Positions 1-9,310 of a stretch of DNA of 53,980 bases are shown here, in pieces. A program made the position numbers and the translations under genes. The DNA comes from Flavobacterium sp. (GTDB taxonomy: Bacteria; Bacteroidota; Bacteroidia; Flavobacteriales; Flavobacteriaceae): NCBI RefSeq assembly GCF_027533505.1, contig NZ_JAPZUB010000007.1, positions 1 to 53,980 on the forward strand, written 5' to 3'. Each line of letters opens with the position of its first letter. The stretch's first letter is position 1. The notes below the pieces were generated by a model. It saw only the letters and a list, made by a program, of their open reading frames with translations. It searched no databases and was not told the origin of the DNA.

Positions 1-45
1 TTAATGGCTTTAGCACACAACTTAAGAAAGAAAATTGCAGCTTAA
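1..45 (+). CDS. transposase, C-terminal tail only (partial)
   Basis: The frame opens at the window edge and reads LMALAHNLRKKIAA before a TAA stop at 43-45. A tail of the form ALAHNLRKK is typical of the C-terminus of DDE transposases of the IS1182/IS5-like groups. The same peptide is encoded on the minus strand at the other end of the window. Calling this a transposase rests on the tail peptide and on its repetition next to a terminator; the catalytic core is not in the window. Confidence 0.6.
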   Translation, partial: LMALAHNLRKKIAA

Positions 46-108
46 AGGCAATTTTAAACTCATTTTAAAATAGTAAACTTTTGATGAAAGTTTAATCAAA
101 TAAAAAAA

Positions 109-136
109 CCGTCTCAAAATTTTAGTATTGAGACGG
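109..136. terminator. bidirectional terminator at the IS end
   Basis: A nine-base-pair stem (CCGTCTCAA with TTGAGACGG) is flanked by a run of A on the left, giving a U-run on the minus strand, and a weaker T-run on the right. It lies after the transposase stop and 33 bases beyond the minus-strand stop of the 1341-residue secreted protein. It can therefore end transcription from both directions. Confidence 0.75.
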
Positions 137-168
137 CTTCATTTTTATGGTTTTTAAACAGCGTAAAA

Positions 169-3100
169 TTATTGTTTTATCACTTTTAATGTTTTCACCT
201 GTTGATTTACTGTAGCGCGAACTAAGTAAGTTCCGGCAGGCAATTGCGAAAGATCAATTTGCGAAGCTGTTGCTTGAATGGTTTGTGACCAAACGGATTG
301 GCCTAACATTGTAATCACTTCAATTCGATCAATAGGTTCAGAAGCCGATACCTGCAAGATATCTTTCACAGGATTTGGATAAGCGGTAAACAGCACATCG
401 TTAAATCCAATGGTATTTAAAGAAGCATCATAAACCGAAAGTCCAAAGTTACCTTGTCCTCCGTTATATCCGAATGCACGAACCAATACGGTCACTCCTG
501 GTGTAAGTCCGGTTAAAACGAGTCTAGAATGTCCTACAGCCGTCTCAGAAGCCCCATCATCATCACAACCCACAGCCGTCAATACTGCGCAGTCGCCTAT
601 GTAAGCTTGAAGCACCGTGTCAATTCCGGCACCTCCTGTTGAAGTACCCGCAGTTTCAATCGTAGCATTACCCGATGCGGGAACAACGAAACTATACCAT
701 ACGTCTTTTCCAGATGTTGCAAATCCAAAAGCACCACAGGTCGGAGCCGGTGTTTCGGCACTCAATGTTGCGCCCAAGTTGCTTGTATCAATATCTTGAT
801 CGGCATATACACCGCCAACGGTTAATGCAGTAGGTGTTGCGCATGAGTCATTGTTTGGTAGAGGGGGTGGTGTTCCACAAGTAATTGCGCGTGTACGCTC
901 ATCTTGATTGTCACTACATTGGTCATCGGCATGAGTGATAAAACGGATAACACCCGTTACCGTAGCTGTCCATGTCACTGGAGTTATCCCCGAAGTATAG
1001 GCCAACGTTGCGTCAGTATTAGCAATCGTAATGAAATCCGATGCAATTGAACTAGTGAAAGTATACTGCACACCCGCAGTCACATTCACATTGGAATATT
1101 CTCCAGCCCAACCCACTGTGGTAATGGCTTGTGCCGCACCAATACAAGCTGGTGTAAATGTTTGTGTAGGGAAAATTCCGTTGGGTGTATCCAAACACGC
1201 CGTAGTCGCACAAATATCATTTACGGTAACAGCTAAACGAGACGTACTTTCACATCCCAATTCATTTTGAGAAGCAAAATAGGTAGCGCCATCCACTAAT
1301 GGAGTCGACGTTGGAAGTACATTTCCTCCCGTTGCGCTGTCATACCATACAATTTGCGTGCCTACCACCGACAAATCGTCAATGGTTGCGGTTGTACAAT
1401 AATCTTGTGTTGGATTTCCTGATGGGGCCGCTGAGGGTGCCGTAACTACCAATACTAATTCAACAATTGAAGTACACCCTAAATTATTCTGTCCTACAAC
1501 AAAGATTGTCTCACCATTAGAGGCAACATAAGCAGTAGGATTAGGAATTTCATTAACGAGATTTTCAGCATCGAATAAATCCAAATAAAAGCTGTAGGTA
1601 AGACCCGTTTCATTTGAGATTAAAGAAATTGCACTGGTCAAATCTACAACCTCTGTAGAATTAGTATTCAAATCACATAAAGTAAGGGTCGCATCTGATA
1701 ATACGGGCAGCGGAACAATATCAACGGTTACCTGTAAACGTTGAAAACTTTCACAATCTAAGGTCTGCGAAGCATAATACGATGCCCCATCCACCAAAAT
1801 CGTTGAAGCACTTAGTGGGGTCCCCCCGGTTGGTGTGGCATACCACTGAATGGAAGTTCCGTTGGCAAATAAATTGGCTACCGTAAATCCGTTACCACAA
1901 AAACTGACGACGGCATCTCCCGTTGGAGCTGGAGTTGTTGAAGCGCAATCATAGGCTGCAATTAGGAATTCACCAAAAGCGTCGTTTAGGTACTCCCATG
2001 CATTAACGTATAAAACTTGTCCTGGATTTAATCCGTTTAAGCTGATTAAAGAAAAGTTACCATTAGTACTACTGTCATCATCACAAGCGAGTAAGGTTAG
2101 CGCGCCACAAGTACCGGAGTAAACCGCCATCCCAGTATCGGTTACGGCACTACCCGACAAAGCATTGGTCTCTAAAGTTACACTACCTGAAGCTGGAACT
2201 GTGACTGTAAACCAAACATCGCCCCCTGTAAAGGCTGCACATCCAGGTGCCGGAGGATTGGAATTGGTAGCCGATACATTCGTAGTGGTAATAGGAATGT
2301 TATTGACATTTGTACCGACAGTTAATGCAATGGCATTGACACAGTCGTCATTGGCTGGCGGTGGAATTAAGGTTCGGAATGAAAACGGACCTGTCCAAAG
2401 ACTCGACTCATTGGGTCCGCAAATCGCGCTAATGTATATGTCATATAAAGTATTGGGGGTTAAACCAGTCAATACAAATGGATTTGTTGTAACAACTGTT
2501 CCTGCACCAGGAGAAGGGGCAGCGCCTCCATTAGGAGTAACATAAATTACCCATTGTGTTTCTGTACAACCTGCTGTCCAACCCATAGTGGCTGATGTAG
2601 TCGTTATATTTGTAGTAATGATATTGGAAGGTTGAGGACAAGCTACTGCAGTAGTAATCGTCACATCATAATCTTCGGTTTCTCCATAACCATACGAAGC
2701 ACATGGGTCGATGGTATTCCCGGGTGTGTTCCATACATCACGAATGCGCATACGATGCGTTCCCAGTGGCGGATTACATGCCAACGTTATGGTAAACGTT
2801 GCAGTACCATTAGCTCCAATCGCCGTTGTTGTAAACCCCACACGCTCATTGGTTTCAAACACTCCATTATCGTTATAATCTATCCAAGCGGCCATGTTTT
2901 GGTTACCAAATGTTCCTACTGTCACTGAAACGGTGTACGTTCCACCAGCTTGAAGATCGGCTGTAAAATTTGGCTGCCCTGTAAAATACGTATACGCTGG
3001 ATTCACAGGATTTGTTCCTGAGTTATTTGACAAAGTAGTTCCATTGATTACAATATTTGAAATCAAATCGCCATCAGTCTTCCCAACGGTGTAAATAGGC

Positions 3101-4194
3101 ACACAATAACAAGCATTGGGTGCGGTCATGCCAACCAAAACTGGTGTACTTTCAGCACTTTGTCCAGAAGCGGTACATGTCACTACACATTTGTAATACG
3201 TTGCCACAGTTTGTGAGGCATTGTAGGCCTCTGCGTTTGAAATACCAGAGGCATTGGTATAGGTGATATTATCGGTAGAAACCAACCATTGGTAGGTCAC
3301 ACCTGAGCCTGAAGTTGCATTCTGCAATGACACATTAAAGGGAACGGCAGCACATGCTGTCGCACTCGGAACAATTGTATTTCCGGGATTTGGAGCCCCA
3401 GTACACGATGGAGGGGGTGTCCAAGCAAAAGTTAATCCAGAAGTTGGAGCAATGGTATTGGAGAGCAATACTGTCGCCGCAGCCGTAGTTCCCGCTGTGG
3501 TTGCATTCCAATCGGTAGCAGTACTTCGGTTTGAAAAATTAGACGCTGGATTATTGGGAGCTGCTCGCAAACCACAATCCGCTGTAGTAGGTGTCGCGTT
3601 ATTGGTCATCGTTCCGTAAACAATTGCAACAGCATTGGTCGTTTCTTGAAGACGTATTTGAAAATTGAACGAATCGCCTAGCGCCAAGTACTTGGCATAA
3701 TTTTTCCATTGTACTACAAGAACGCGGTTGGGCGCAACTCCAATTAATTCATAGCGAATTTCGGACCCCGCTTGGGCTTGTAAATCGCGTGAAAAACCAG
3801 CAATTCGTGCCACACGATCACTTGGAACCACTGTACTCGTAGAAGATAGAGGGGTATACGAGGAGGAGGAATTCATATCTACGGCTGGCGTAAACGTGGA
3901 TGAGCCCAAAGAAATCCATCCGTTGGTATTCACGGCAAAACGGTCATAGGTTGTACCGTTAAACACAAAATTGAATCCGATGGGCAATCCCACTCCTGTG
4001 AAAGCATTCCCCCCCAGAGGAACTGCTGGATCCAAAAATCGTTCATCATCGCTTGCTGTGTTTCCTAAAACAGTCCCTCCAGATATAGCCGTGTACGTAC
4101 CATTACTTTGCGAAAAAGTATATTGGCTTAACGTTTGACTAAATCCTAACTGTAGAAACAACAACAACGCTAAAGTCATTGTAATTTTCTTCAT
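169..4194 (-). CDS. large modular T9SS-secreted protein (GEVED, Fn3, type A sorting domain)
   Basis: A 1341-residue exported protein. Residues 1-19 form a Sec signal peptide. About 20-260 is a beta-rich N-terminal domain I cannot name. A GEVED domain follows at about 361-513 (it contains AAWIDYNDNGVFE and YGYGETEDYDV), then a fibronectin type III domain at about 517-610. Next come a pre-peptidase-like beta domain (614-750, with DVWFTVTVPASG), Ig-like CHU_C-type repeats (about 755-1000) and a second pre-peptidase-like domain (about 1113-1255, with DVWYSFVVPASG). The type A T9SS sorting domain is at about 1262-1341 (TAYPNPVKDIL to the LKVIKQ end). It is probably displayed on or released from the outer surface, perhaps as an adhesin or a polysaccharide-binding protein; no catalytic domain is recognisable. 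It is a single gene whose message ends in the IS terminator. Confidence 0.9.
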   Translation of the reverse strand: MKKITMTLALLLFLQLGFSQTLSQYTFSQSNGTYTAISGGTVLGNTASDDERFLDPAVPLGGNAFTGVGLPIGFNFVFNGTTYDRFAVNTNGWISLGSSTFTPAVDMNSSSSYTPLSSTSTVVPSDRVARIAGFSRDLQAQAGSEIRYELIGVAPNRVLVVQWKNYAKYLALGDSFNFQIRLQETTNAVAIVYGTMTNNATPTTADCGLRAAPNNPASNFSNRSTATDWNATTAGTTAAATVLLSNTIAPTSGLTFAWTPPPSCTGAPNPGNTIVPSATACAAVPFNVSLQNATSGSGVTYQWLVSTDNITYTNASGISNAEAYNASQTVATYYKCVVTCTASGQSAESTPVLVGMTAPNACYCVPIYTVGKTDGDLISNIVINGTTLSNNSGTNPVNPAYTYFTGQPNFTADLQAGGTYTVSVTVGTFGNQNMAAWIDYNDNGVFETNERVGFTTTAIGANGTATFTITLACNPPLGTHRMRIRDVWNTPGNTIDPCASYGYGETEDYDVTITTAVACPQPSNIITTNITTTSATMGWTAGCTETQWVIYVTPNGGAAPSPGAGTVVTTNPFVLTGLTPNTLYDIYISAICGPNESSLWTGPFSFRTLIPPPANDDCVNAIALTVGTNVNNIPITTTNVSATNSNPPAPGCAAFTGGDVWFTVTVPASGSVTLETNALSGSAVTDTGMAVYSGTCGALTLLACDDDSSTNGNFSLISLNGLNPGQVLYVNAWEYLNDAFGEFLIAAYDCASTTPAPTGDAVVSFCGNGFTVANLFANGTSIQWYATPTGGTPLSASTILVDGASYYASQTLDCESFQRLQVTVDIVPLPVLSDATLTLCDLNTNSTEVVDLTSAISLISNETGLTYSFYLDLFDAENLVNEIPNPTAYVASNGETIFVVGQNNLGCTSIVELVLVVTAPSAAPSGNPTQDYCTTATIDDLSVVGTQIVWYDSATGGNVLPTSTPLVDGATYFASQNELGCESTSRLAVTVNDICATTACLDTPNGIFPTQTFTPACIGAAQAITTVGWAGEYSNVNVTAGVQYTFTSSIASDFITIANTDATLAYTSGITPVTWTATVTGVIRFITHADDQCSDNQDERTRAITCGTPPPLPNNDSCATPTALTVGGVYADQDIDTSNLGATLSAETPAPTCGAFGFATSGKDVWYSFVVPASGNATIETAGTSTGGAGIDTVLQAYIGDCAVLTAVGCDDDGASETAVGHSRLVLTGLTPGVTVLVRAFGYNGGQGNFGLSVYDASLNTIGFNDVLFTAYPNPVKDILQVSASEPIDRIEVITMLGQSVWSQTIQATASQIDLSQLPAGTYLVRATVNQQVKTLKVIKQ

Positions 4195-4238
4195 AAAATA
4201 CTTTGTTAGGTTTAATTTTTTGCGAGTTAAAAGTAGCC

Positions 4239-4271
4239 AAAAAAAAACAGCCTGAAAAAATATTCAGACTG
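4239..4271 (-). terminator. terminator after fabV
   Basis: Read leftward, a nine-base stem (CAGTCTGAA with TTCAGGCTG, one G-U pair) is followed by nine T. It begins about 25 bases after the fabV stop and separates fabV from the secreted-protein gene. Confidence 0.85.
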
Positions 4272-4295
4272 TGGGTATGTTAAAGTTTAAAATTA

Positions 4296-5486
4296 TTAGG
4301 AAATACTAGGAATGGAGACCACTTCATTTACATCTGCCAAATAATCCACTCCTTCAAATCCAAAACCAAATAGATTGAGAAAATCATTTTTGTAACCGGC
4401 CAAATCGCCCAAATCACCCAGAGATTCCGTAGTAGCCTCCTCCCATAAACGGGCAACTTCGGCTTGAACATCATCACGCATTTCCCAATCATCAATACGA
4501 ATTCGATGCTCTGCATCTACAGGAATGGGGGTTCCGGCATACAAACGTGCACGATACAAGCGATCCATTTGTTCTATACAGCCCTCATGAATCCCTTCCC
4601 GTTTCATGATTTTATACAATAAAGAAATGTAAAGTGGAATAACGGGTATAGCTGAACTTGCTTGTGTTACTAAGGCTTTATTTACAGAAACATATGCTTT
4701 TCCGCCTAAATGTTGTAATTTTTCTGTGATTGTGGCTGCCGTAGCTTCCAAATGATCTTTGGCACGTCCAATGGTTCCATTACGGTAAACCGCTTTGGTT
4801 ACCTCAGGACCGATGTAAGAATACGCCAATGTCATGGCACCCTCGGCCAATACGCCCGCTTTTTGCAGGGCATCCATCCACATACTCCAATCTTCGCCAC
4901 CCATAACCACAACGGTATTGTCGATATCCTCTTGTGTCGCGGGTTCGATAGAAACTTGAGTTACATTACCCGTATGAAAATCAACCGTTTTATTGGTAAA
5001 TGTTCCTCCGATTGGTTTTAATGCCGAACGATGTAAAACACCTGTCGTTGGATGCATACGCACTGGGGAAGCCAAACTGTAAATCACCAAGTCAACCTGA
5101 CCCAAATCGGCTTGGATAGTTGCTATCGTTTGCTCTTTGATGGCCTCCGAAAAAGCATCGCCATTGATACTTTTGGCATACAAACCAGCGGCGTGAGCTT
5201 CTTGTTCAAACGCAGCTGAATTATACCATCCAGGTGAGGCGGTTTTCCCCTCAGTTCCGGGCTTTTCAAAGAATACACCAAGGGTAGACGCGCCACATCC
5301 AAATGCACTTGTAATGCGAGAAGCCAAACCAAAACCGGTTGAGGCCCCAATGACCAAAACGCGTTTTGCTCCCTCAATTTTCCCTTGCGCTTTTACATAA
5401 TTAATTTGATTTTTTACATTTTGCGCACAGCCTGTTGGATGAGCTGTCAAACAAATAAATCCGCGCATTCTGGGTTCGATAATCAT
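4296..5486 (-). CDS. fabV: enoyl-ACP / trans-2-enoyl-CoA reductase, FabV/Ter family
   Basis: A 396-residue NADH-dependent reductase of the FabV/TER family, which reduces trans-2-enoyl-ACP or enoyl-CoA in the last step of fatty-acid elongation. The family's usual length is about 400. The N-terminus MIIEPRMRGFICLTAHP is typical. The Rossmann cofactor loop is VLVIGASTGFGLASR at about 43-57, and the catalytic Tyr-x8-Lys pair is Y222 and K231. FabV and Ter (crotonyl-CoA reductase) cannot be separated by eye. It follows recN, but a consensus promoter sits in the recN 3' end and a terminator follows, so it can be expressed alone. Confidence 0.92.
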   Translation of the reverse strand: MIIEPRMRGFICLTAHPTGCAQNVKNQINYVKAQGKIEGAKRVLVIGASTGFGLASRITSAFGCGASTLGVFFEKPGTEGKTASPGWYNSAAFEQEAHAAGLYAKSINGDAFSEAIKEQTIATIQADLGQVDLVIYSLASPVRMHPTTGVLHRSALKPIGGTFTNKTVDFHTGNVTQVSIEPATQEDIDNTVVVMGGEDWSMWMDALQKAGVLAEGAMTLAYSYIGPEVTKAVYRNGTIGRAKDHLEATAATITEKLQHLGGKAYVSVNKALVTQASSAIPVIPLYISLLYKIMKREGIHEGCIEQMDRLYRARLYAGTPIPVDAEHRIRIDDWEMRDDVQAEVARLWEEATTESLGDLGDLAGYKNDFLNLFGFGFEGVDYLADVNEVVSIPSIS

Positions 5487-5517
5487 ACTTTTCTATTTAA
5501 TGTTTTATGTACTTCGC

Positions 5518-5547
5518 CAAAGATAAGGCATTTTTTTAGTTAAGCAA
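5518..5547 (-). promoter_or_regulatory. fabV promoter (Bacteroidota consensus)
   Basis: On the minus strand, TTG (5547-5545), a 19-base spacer and TATCTTTG (5525-5518) match the Bacteroidota -33/-7 consensus TTG...TAnnTTTG exactly. The -33 element overlaps the end of recN (stop 5538-5536). The leader to the fabV ATG would be about 25-30 bases. Confidence 0.75.
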
Positions 5548-7188
5548 TTCGCGTGCTTGCCCGATTGCCGCAGGAGTAACTACTTCTCCTGAAAGCATTT
5601 GTGCGATCTCTTGAATTCGTTCCTCTTCGTTCAACGCTTTTACATTGGACTTGGTACGGGTGTCGTCGTCCTCTTTGTATACTTTAAAATGGTGTTGCCC
5701 TTTCCCTGCAATTTGAGGCAAATGCGTAATTGCAAAAAGTTGGATATTCCGACTCATCCCGCGCATGATTTCCCCCATTTTATGAGCAATTTCTCCTGAA
5801 ACACCAGTATCAATTTCATCCAAAATCAAAGTAGGCAACTGGATTTTTGAAGACATTATTGCTTTGACTGCCAACATGATACGCGACAATTCGCCTCCTG
5901 AAGCAACTTTTTTCAAAACGCCTAACTGTCCCCCTTTGTTGGCGGCAAAAAGTAATTGAATTCCTGTATTTCCTTGCGGTATAAACGTCGTTTTTATTGG
6001 AAAATCGATGGCAAACTGTGCATTAGGCATTCCTAGATTGGCTACTATTTGTTGTAGTTCTTGAACTAATGGCCCCACAGCTGCTTGACGATTTTGTGTA
6101 AGGGAATGGGCTAATTGCTCTAATTCTTGAAGATACTCACTCACCTCCTGCTCCAATTGTACAATTTCTTCCTCTAAATTGGTGAGTGAAACCATTTTTG
6201 ATTGAAGCGATTCTTGAATTTCCAATAAAGCCTCTATGGTTTGTACTTGATGTTTCTTTTGCAGTGTATAAATCGTTTGCAACTGCTCTTGAAGGCTTTG
6301 CAAAGTTTCAGGATCCGCTTGCAATTCTTCCGCCCCTTGTTGCAACTCGGCAGCGATATCATCAATTTCGATTAAAACACTCGAAATCCGTGTTAAAAAT
6401 TGTTGGTATTCGGGTGAAAAAGAAGCAATTTTGGAAAGCGCATTTTTGGATTCTTTTAATTGATCAACAACGCCAAACGACTCATTTTGCAGGATACTAA
6501 TTACTTTTGCCATTTGAGCTTGAATCAGTTCCACATGGTTTAATTTCTCCAACTGCGATTCCATTTCCTCTTGTGATCCTGCCACCAATTGAGCAGCCAC
6601 CAATTCCTCCCACAAAAAGGAGTGATAATCTTGTTCTTGAAAGGCTTGTGCGCGTGCAGCTTGCTTTTCTTGTAAAATGGTATGCGCTTTACGATAATCC
6701 CTTAAGGTTTGCTGATAGGTTCGTAAAATATCGTTATTTCCTGCGACAGCATCGACCAATTGAAATTGAAAATCATCGTCATTGAGCGCTTGCGTTTCAT
6801 GCTGGGAATGCACATCAATCAACAGCGATCCCAAAGCTTGCAATTCTGATAAGTTAACTGGTGTATCGTTGACAAAAGCTCTAGATTTCCCAGAGGGTAA
6901 TATTTCACGTCGAATGATAGTTTCGGCATCATAATCCAAATCATGGACCGTAAAAAAATCCTGAAGTTGATAGGAGGCAATGGAGAAATGCGCTTCAATT
7001 ACGCATTTTTCATTTGAATTTTTCAATGCAGATAAATCGGCACGGTTGCCCAAAACTAAACCCAATGCACCTAACAGAATCGATTTACCTGCCCCCGTTT
7101 CACCGGTAATTACGGTAAAACCAGAGGAAAAATTAACCGAAAGCTTTTCGATTAAAGCGTAATTTTCTATCGAAAGGGCTGTAATCAT
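5536..7188 (-). CDS. recN: DNA repair protein RecN
   Basis: A 550-residue SMC-like ATPase that acts early in recombinational repair of double-strand breaks. Walker A is GETGAGKS at 29-36, followed by an N-terminal ATPase lobe and long coiled coils from about 150 to 370. The C-terminal lobe holds the ABC signature (ASGGELSR) and Walker B (LILDEIDTGVSG), and LFAITHLPQIA follows. The length matches the family. It lies 19 bases downstream of the PorD-like gene and is probably cotranscribed with it. Confidence 0.97.
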   Translation of the reverse strand: MITALSIENYALIEKLSVNFSSGFTVITGETGAGKSILLGALGLVLGNRADLSALKNSNEKCVIEAHFSIASYQLQDFFTVHDLDYDAETIIRREILPSGKSRAFVNDTPVNLSELQALGSLLIDVHSQHETQALNDDDFQFQLVDAVAGNNDILRTYQQTLRDYRKAHTILQEKQAARAQAFQEQDYHSFLWEELVAAQLVAGSQEEMESQLEKLNHVELIQAQMAKVISILQNESFGVVDQLKESKNALSKIASFSPEYQQFLTRISSVLIEIDDIAAELQQGAEELQADPETLQSLQEQLQTIYTLQKKHQVQTIEALLEIQESLQSKMVSLTNLEEEIVQLEQEVSEYLQELEQLAHSLTQNRQAAVGPLVQELQQIVANLGMPNAQFAIDFPIKTTFIPQGNTGIQLLFAANKGGQLGVLKKVASGGELSRIMLAVKAIMSSKIQLPTLILDEIDTGVSGEIAHKMGEIMRGMSRNIQLFAITHLPQIAGKGQHHFKVYKEDDDTRTKSNVKALNEEERIQEIAQMLSGEVVTPAAIGQARELLN

Positions 7189-7207
7189 CTAGGTATTCTC
7201 GATTCAA

Positions 7208-8101
7208 TTAGAATTTTATGGCATTCCACTTGCTGCTGTTAAGAGGGGAAATTCGCGATAACTTATCGACGATTCCCTCGGCGGGCACTGCAGGTCCCCC
7301 AGACAATATCGCTACCAATTCATCGGCTTTAGCATCAAAAAACAATCGAGTTAAAAAGGCATTGGGACGCGTTTTGTGCAAGGCTTCCAAACTATTTATC
7401 GATTCAATAATCGCTTTTTTACCCGCCTTTAGGTCTTTATGCATCAAGTCTAAGCCTTGAAAATGATATTTATAAATGGCTTCTAAATACGGTTTGAAGG
7501 TCCCCGACAACAAATCGGCTACCAAATAATAGCGATTGTTCGTTCGATCCGATTGCTGCCACCCCTTTCCACCGCCGGGCATGGCTAAGTTGACTACCTC
7601 TTGTGCTTTTTGGAAATAAGGCAATCCACTATCCAACTCGAAACTTTCTGCATCTATCCCTAAAATAATGTAGATATAAAATGCCAACGTTGACATGAGG
7701 TTGGAATCATAACTGTTGGGATTGAAATACATTTGTTGAAACTCAACGTATTGAAATTGAAAGTCTTTATCGTTGATATTTAGCAAGTTGGAACTATATC
7801 CAGAGTTAAAAATAGGTCGCGAAGATTGTACCTGAAGACTGGCGTCAAAATTGTTGTTTTCGTAGGCATTGATCGTAATGAACATGCTGCAGCTAATTTT
7901 CTCTTGGTTTTCAAAAGTCTTCTCCGTCCAAACTGTTTTATTGATAAAATCATTGATCGAGGTTTCCAACGATTTAAAAATTTGGGTATTGACATTGGTA
8001 ATTTTGTCGTAGTTAATCACTACCCTACAATTGATTTCTTGGGCATTTGCGATACTTACAGAAAAAATCAAAACCAATAAAAAGCGCAATTTATCTTTCA
8101 T
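7208..8101 (-). CDS. DUF4835 family exported protein (PorD-like)
   Basis: A 297-residue protein with a signal peptide (MKDKLRFLLVLIFSVSIANA, cleavage near 20). It matches the DUF4835 family, whose Porphyromonas member is linked to the type IX secretion system and called PorD. Conserved-looking stretches include FENQEKISCSMFI, STLAFYIYIILGIDAESF and the GLPYFQKAQEVVN segment. It overlaps the end of coaBC by 11 bases and precedes recN, an arrangement recurrent in Flavobacteriia. A periplasmic role in T9SS assembly is inferred from the family, not from any catalytic motif. The T9SS cargo genes in this window fit that idea but do not test it. Confidence 0.8.
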   Translation of the reverse strand: MKDKLRFLLVLIFSVSIANAQEINCRVVINYDKITNVNTQIFKSLETSINDFINKTVWTEKTFENQEKISCSMFITINAYENNNFDASLQVQSSRPIFNSGYSSNLLNINDKDFQFQYVEFQQMYFNPNSYDSNLMSTLAFYIYIILGIDAESFELDSGLPYFQKAQEVVNLAMPGGGKGWQQSDRTNNRYYLVADLLSGTFKPYLEAIYKYHFQGLDLMHKDLKAGKKAIIESINSLEALHKTRPNAFLTRLFFDAKADELVAILSGGPAVPAEGIVDKLSRISPLNSSKWNAIKF

Positions 8102-9299
8102 AATGTTGTATTACTTTTTGCAAAATTTCATGTGCAACCGCCTCTTTCGATTGTAAAGGCTTAGGCTCTATTGTTCCATTCCGATCGATAAGCGTTACTT
8201 TGTTGGTAGGTGTTCCAAAACCGGCACCCGCATCTCGAAGGGAGTTTAGGACAATCAAATCTAAGTTTTTTTTCGCAATTTTTAACATCGCATTTTCAAT
8301 TTCGTTATGCGTTTCAAGGGCAAAACCAATTAAAAACTGGGCTTTTTTTTGGGCGCCCAATGCGGCTAAAATATCCTTGTTTTTGACCAACGTAAGCGTT
8401 AGTGACTCATCGGACTTTTTAATTTTTTCTTGGGCTACAATTTCGGGACGATAATCGGCCACTGCTGCTGCACAAATCGCCACATCAACCTCAGGAAAAC
8501 ACTGTAAACAAGCGGCATACATTTCCTCAGCCGTTTGCACATCAATGCGGTGTATCGCTGAATTTTTTATTGCTAAAGCGGTTGGCCCTGCAACCAAATA
8601 AACCTTCGCTCCCAATGAGGCAGCAACTTCGGCAAGATCAAACCCCATTTTTCCAGAAGCATGATTGCCGATAAAGCGTACCGGATCAATGGGTTCGTAC
8701 GTAGGTCCGGCGGTAATCAATATTTTTTTATCGCGCAAGGGCATTTTCCCCAATAAATCCTTTTCGAGAAACGCCACAATGTTTTCGGGTTCTGCCATAC
8801 GTCCTTCGCCCGATAATCCGCTGGCCAACTCTCCTTTTTCAGCGGGAATCATGATATTGCCAAATTGTTGCAACAACTGAAATGAAGCTATTGTAGACGG
8901 ATGTTTGTACATGTCTAAGTCCATGGCAGGAGCAAAATAAACGGGACATTTCGCAGAAAGATACGTGGCAATCAACAGATTATCACAGTTCCCGTGTGCC
9001 ATTTTGGCCAATGTATTGGCGGTAGCGGGAGCAATCAACATTAAGTCACCCCACAATCCCAATTCCACATGATTGTTCCACTGAATTTCTTCATCATCGT
9101 TGTAGAACGAACAGTAGACAGGGTTTTTGGATAATGTAGCGAGCGTTAGGGGAGTTACAAAATCAACAGAAGCAGGTGTCATGACCACACGGACCTGAGC
9201 ACCTGCTTTGATGAGTAATCGAACCAATGTAGCGGCTTTATAAGCAGCAATGCCTCCGGAAACCCCGAGAACTATTTTTTTACCGCTCAACACTGCCAT
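8091..9299 (-). CDS. coaBC: bifunctional phosphopantothenoylcysteine decarboxylase / phosphopantothenate-cysteine ligase
   Basis: A 402-residue enzyme joining cysteine to 4'-phosphopantothenate and decarboxylating the product, steps two and three of coenzyme A synthesis. The FMN-binding CoaC half (about 1-185) has VSGGIAAYKA at 13-22, the active-site His in NNHVELG (H77) and the PATANTLAKM loop. The CoaB half (about 188-402) has ITAGPTYEPIDPVR, NHASGKMG and the lysine-rich KIKKS. Two CoaC positions differ from Escherichia coli: PAMN reads PAMD (124-127), and the region of the catalytic Cys reads ELASGLSGEGRM with Ser instead of Cys. It starts 11 bases after rpoZ. Confidence 0.96.
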   Translation of the reverse strand: MAVLSGKKIVLGVSGGIAAYKAATLVRLLIKAGAQVRVVMTPASVDFVTPLTLATLSKNPVYCSFYNDDEEIQWNNHVELGLWGDLMLIAPATANTLAKMAHGNCDNLLIATYLSAKCPVYFAPAMDLDMYKHPSTIASFQLLQQFGNIMIPAEKGELASGLSGEGRMAEPENIVAFLEKDLLGKMPLRDKKILITAGPTYEPIDPVRFIGNHASGKMGFDLAEVAASLGAKVYLVAGPTALAIKNSAIHRIDVQTAEEMYAACLQCFPEVDVAICAAAVADYRPEIVAQEKIKKSDESLTLTLVKNKDILAALGAQKKAQFLIGFALETHNEIENAMLKIAKKNLDLIVLNSLRDAGAGFGTPTNKVTLIDRNGTIEPKPLQSKEAVAHEILQKVIQHYER

Positions 9300-9310
9300 G
9301 GGATCAATTT

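Larger units (their letters stand above)
1..140 (+). mobile_element. 3' end of an insertion sequence, left copy
   Basis: This is the right-hand end of an insertion sequence whose body lies outside the window. It holds the last codons of a transposase, about 60 bases of AT-rich DNA and a strong hairpin at 109-136. Bases 7-140 recur as an exact reverse complement at 53847-53980, and the two copies diverge straight after the shared GGCTTC. An IS1182-like element is my guess from the tail peptide. Neither the outer end of the element nor a target duplication can be seen. Confidence 0.72.

Noticed and set aside
2165..2545. A 126-codon open frame on the plus strand inside the 1341-residue protein gene
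   Set aside because: It is antisense to a Thr/Ser/Gly-rich coding sequence whose composition suppresses stops in the other frames. The translation has no recognisable domain or signal.
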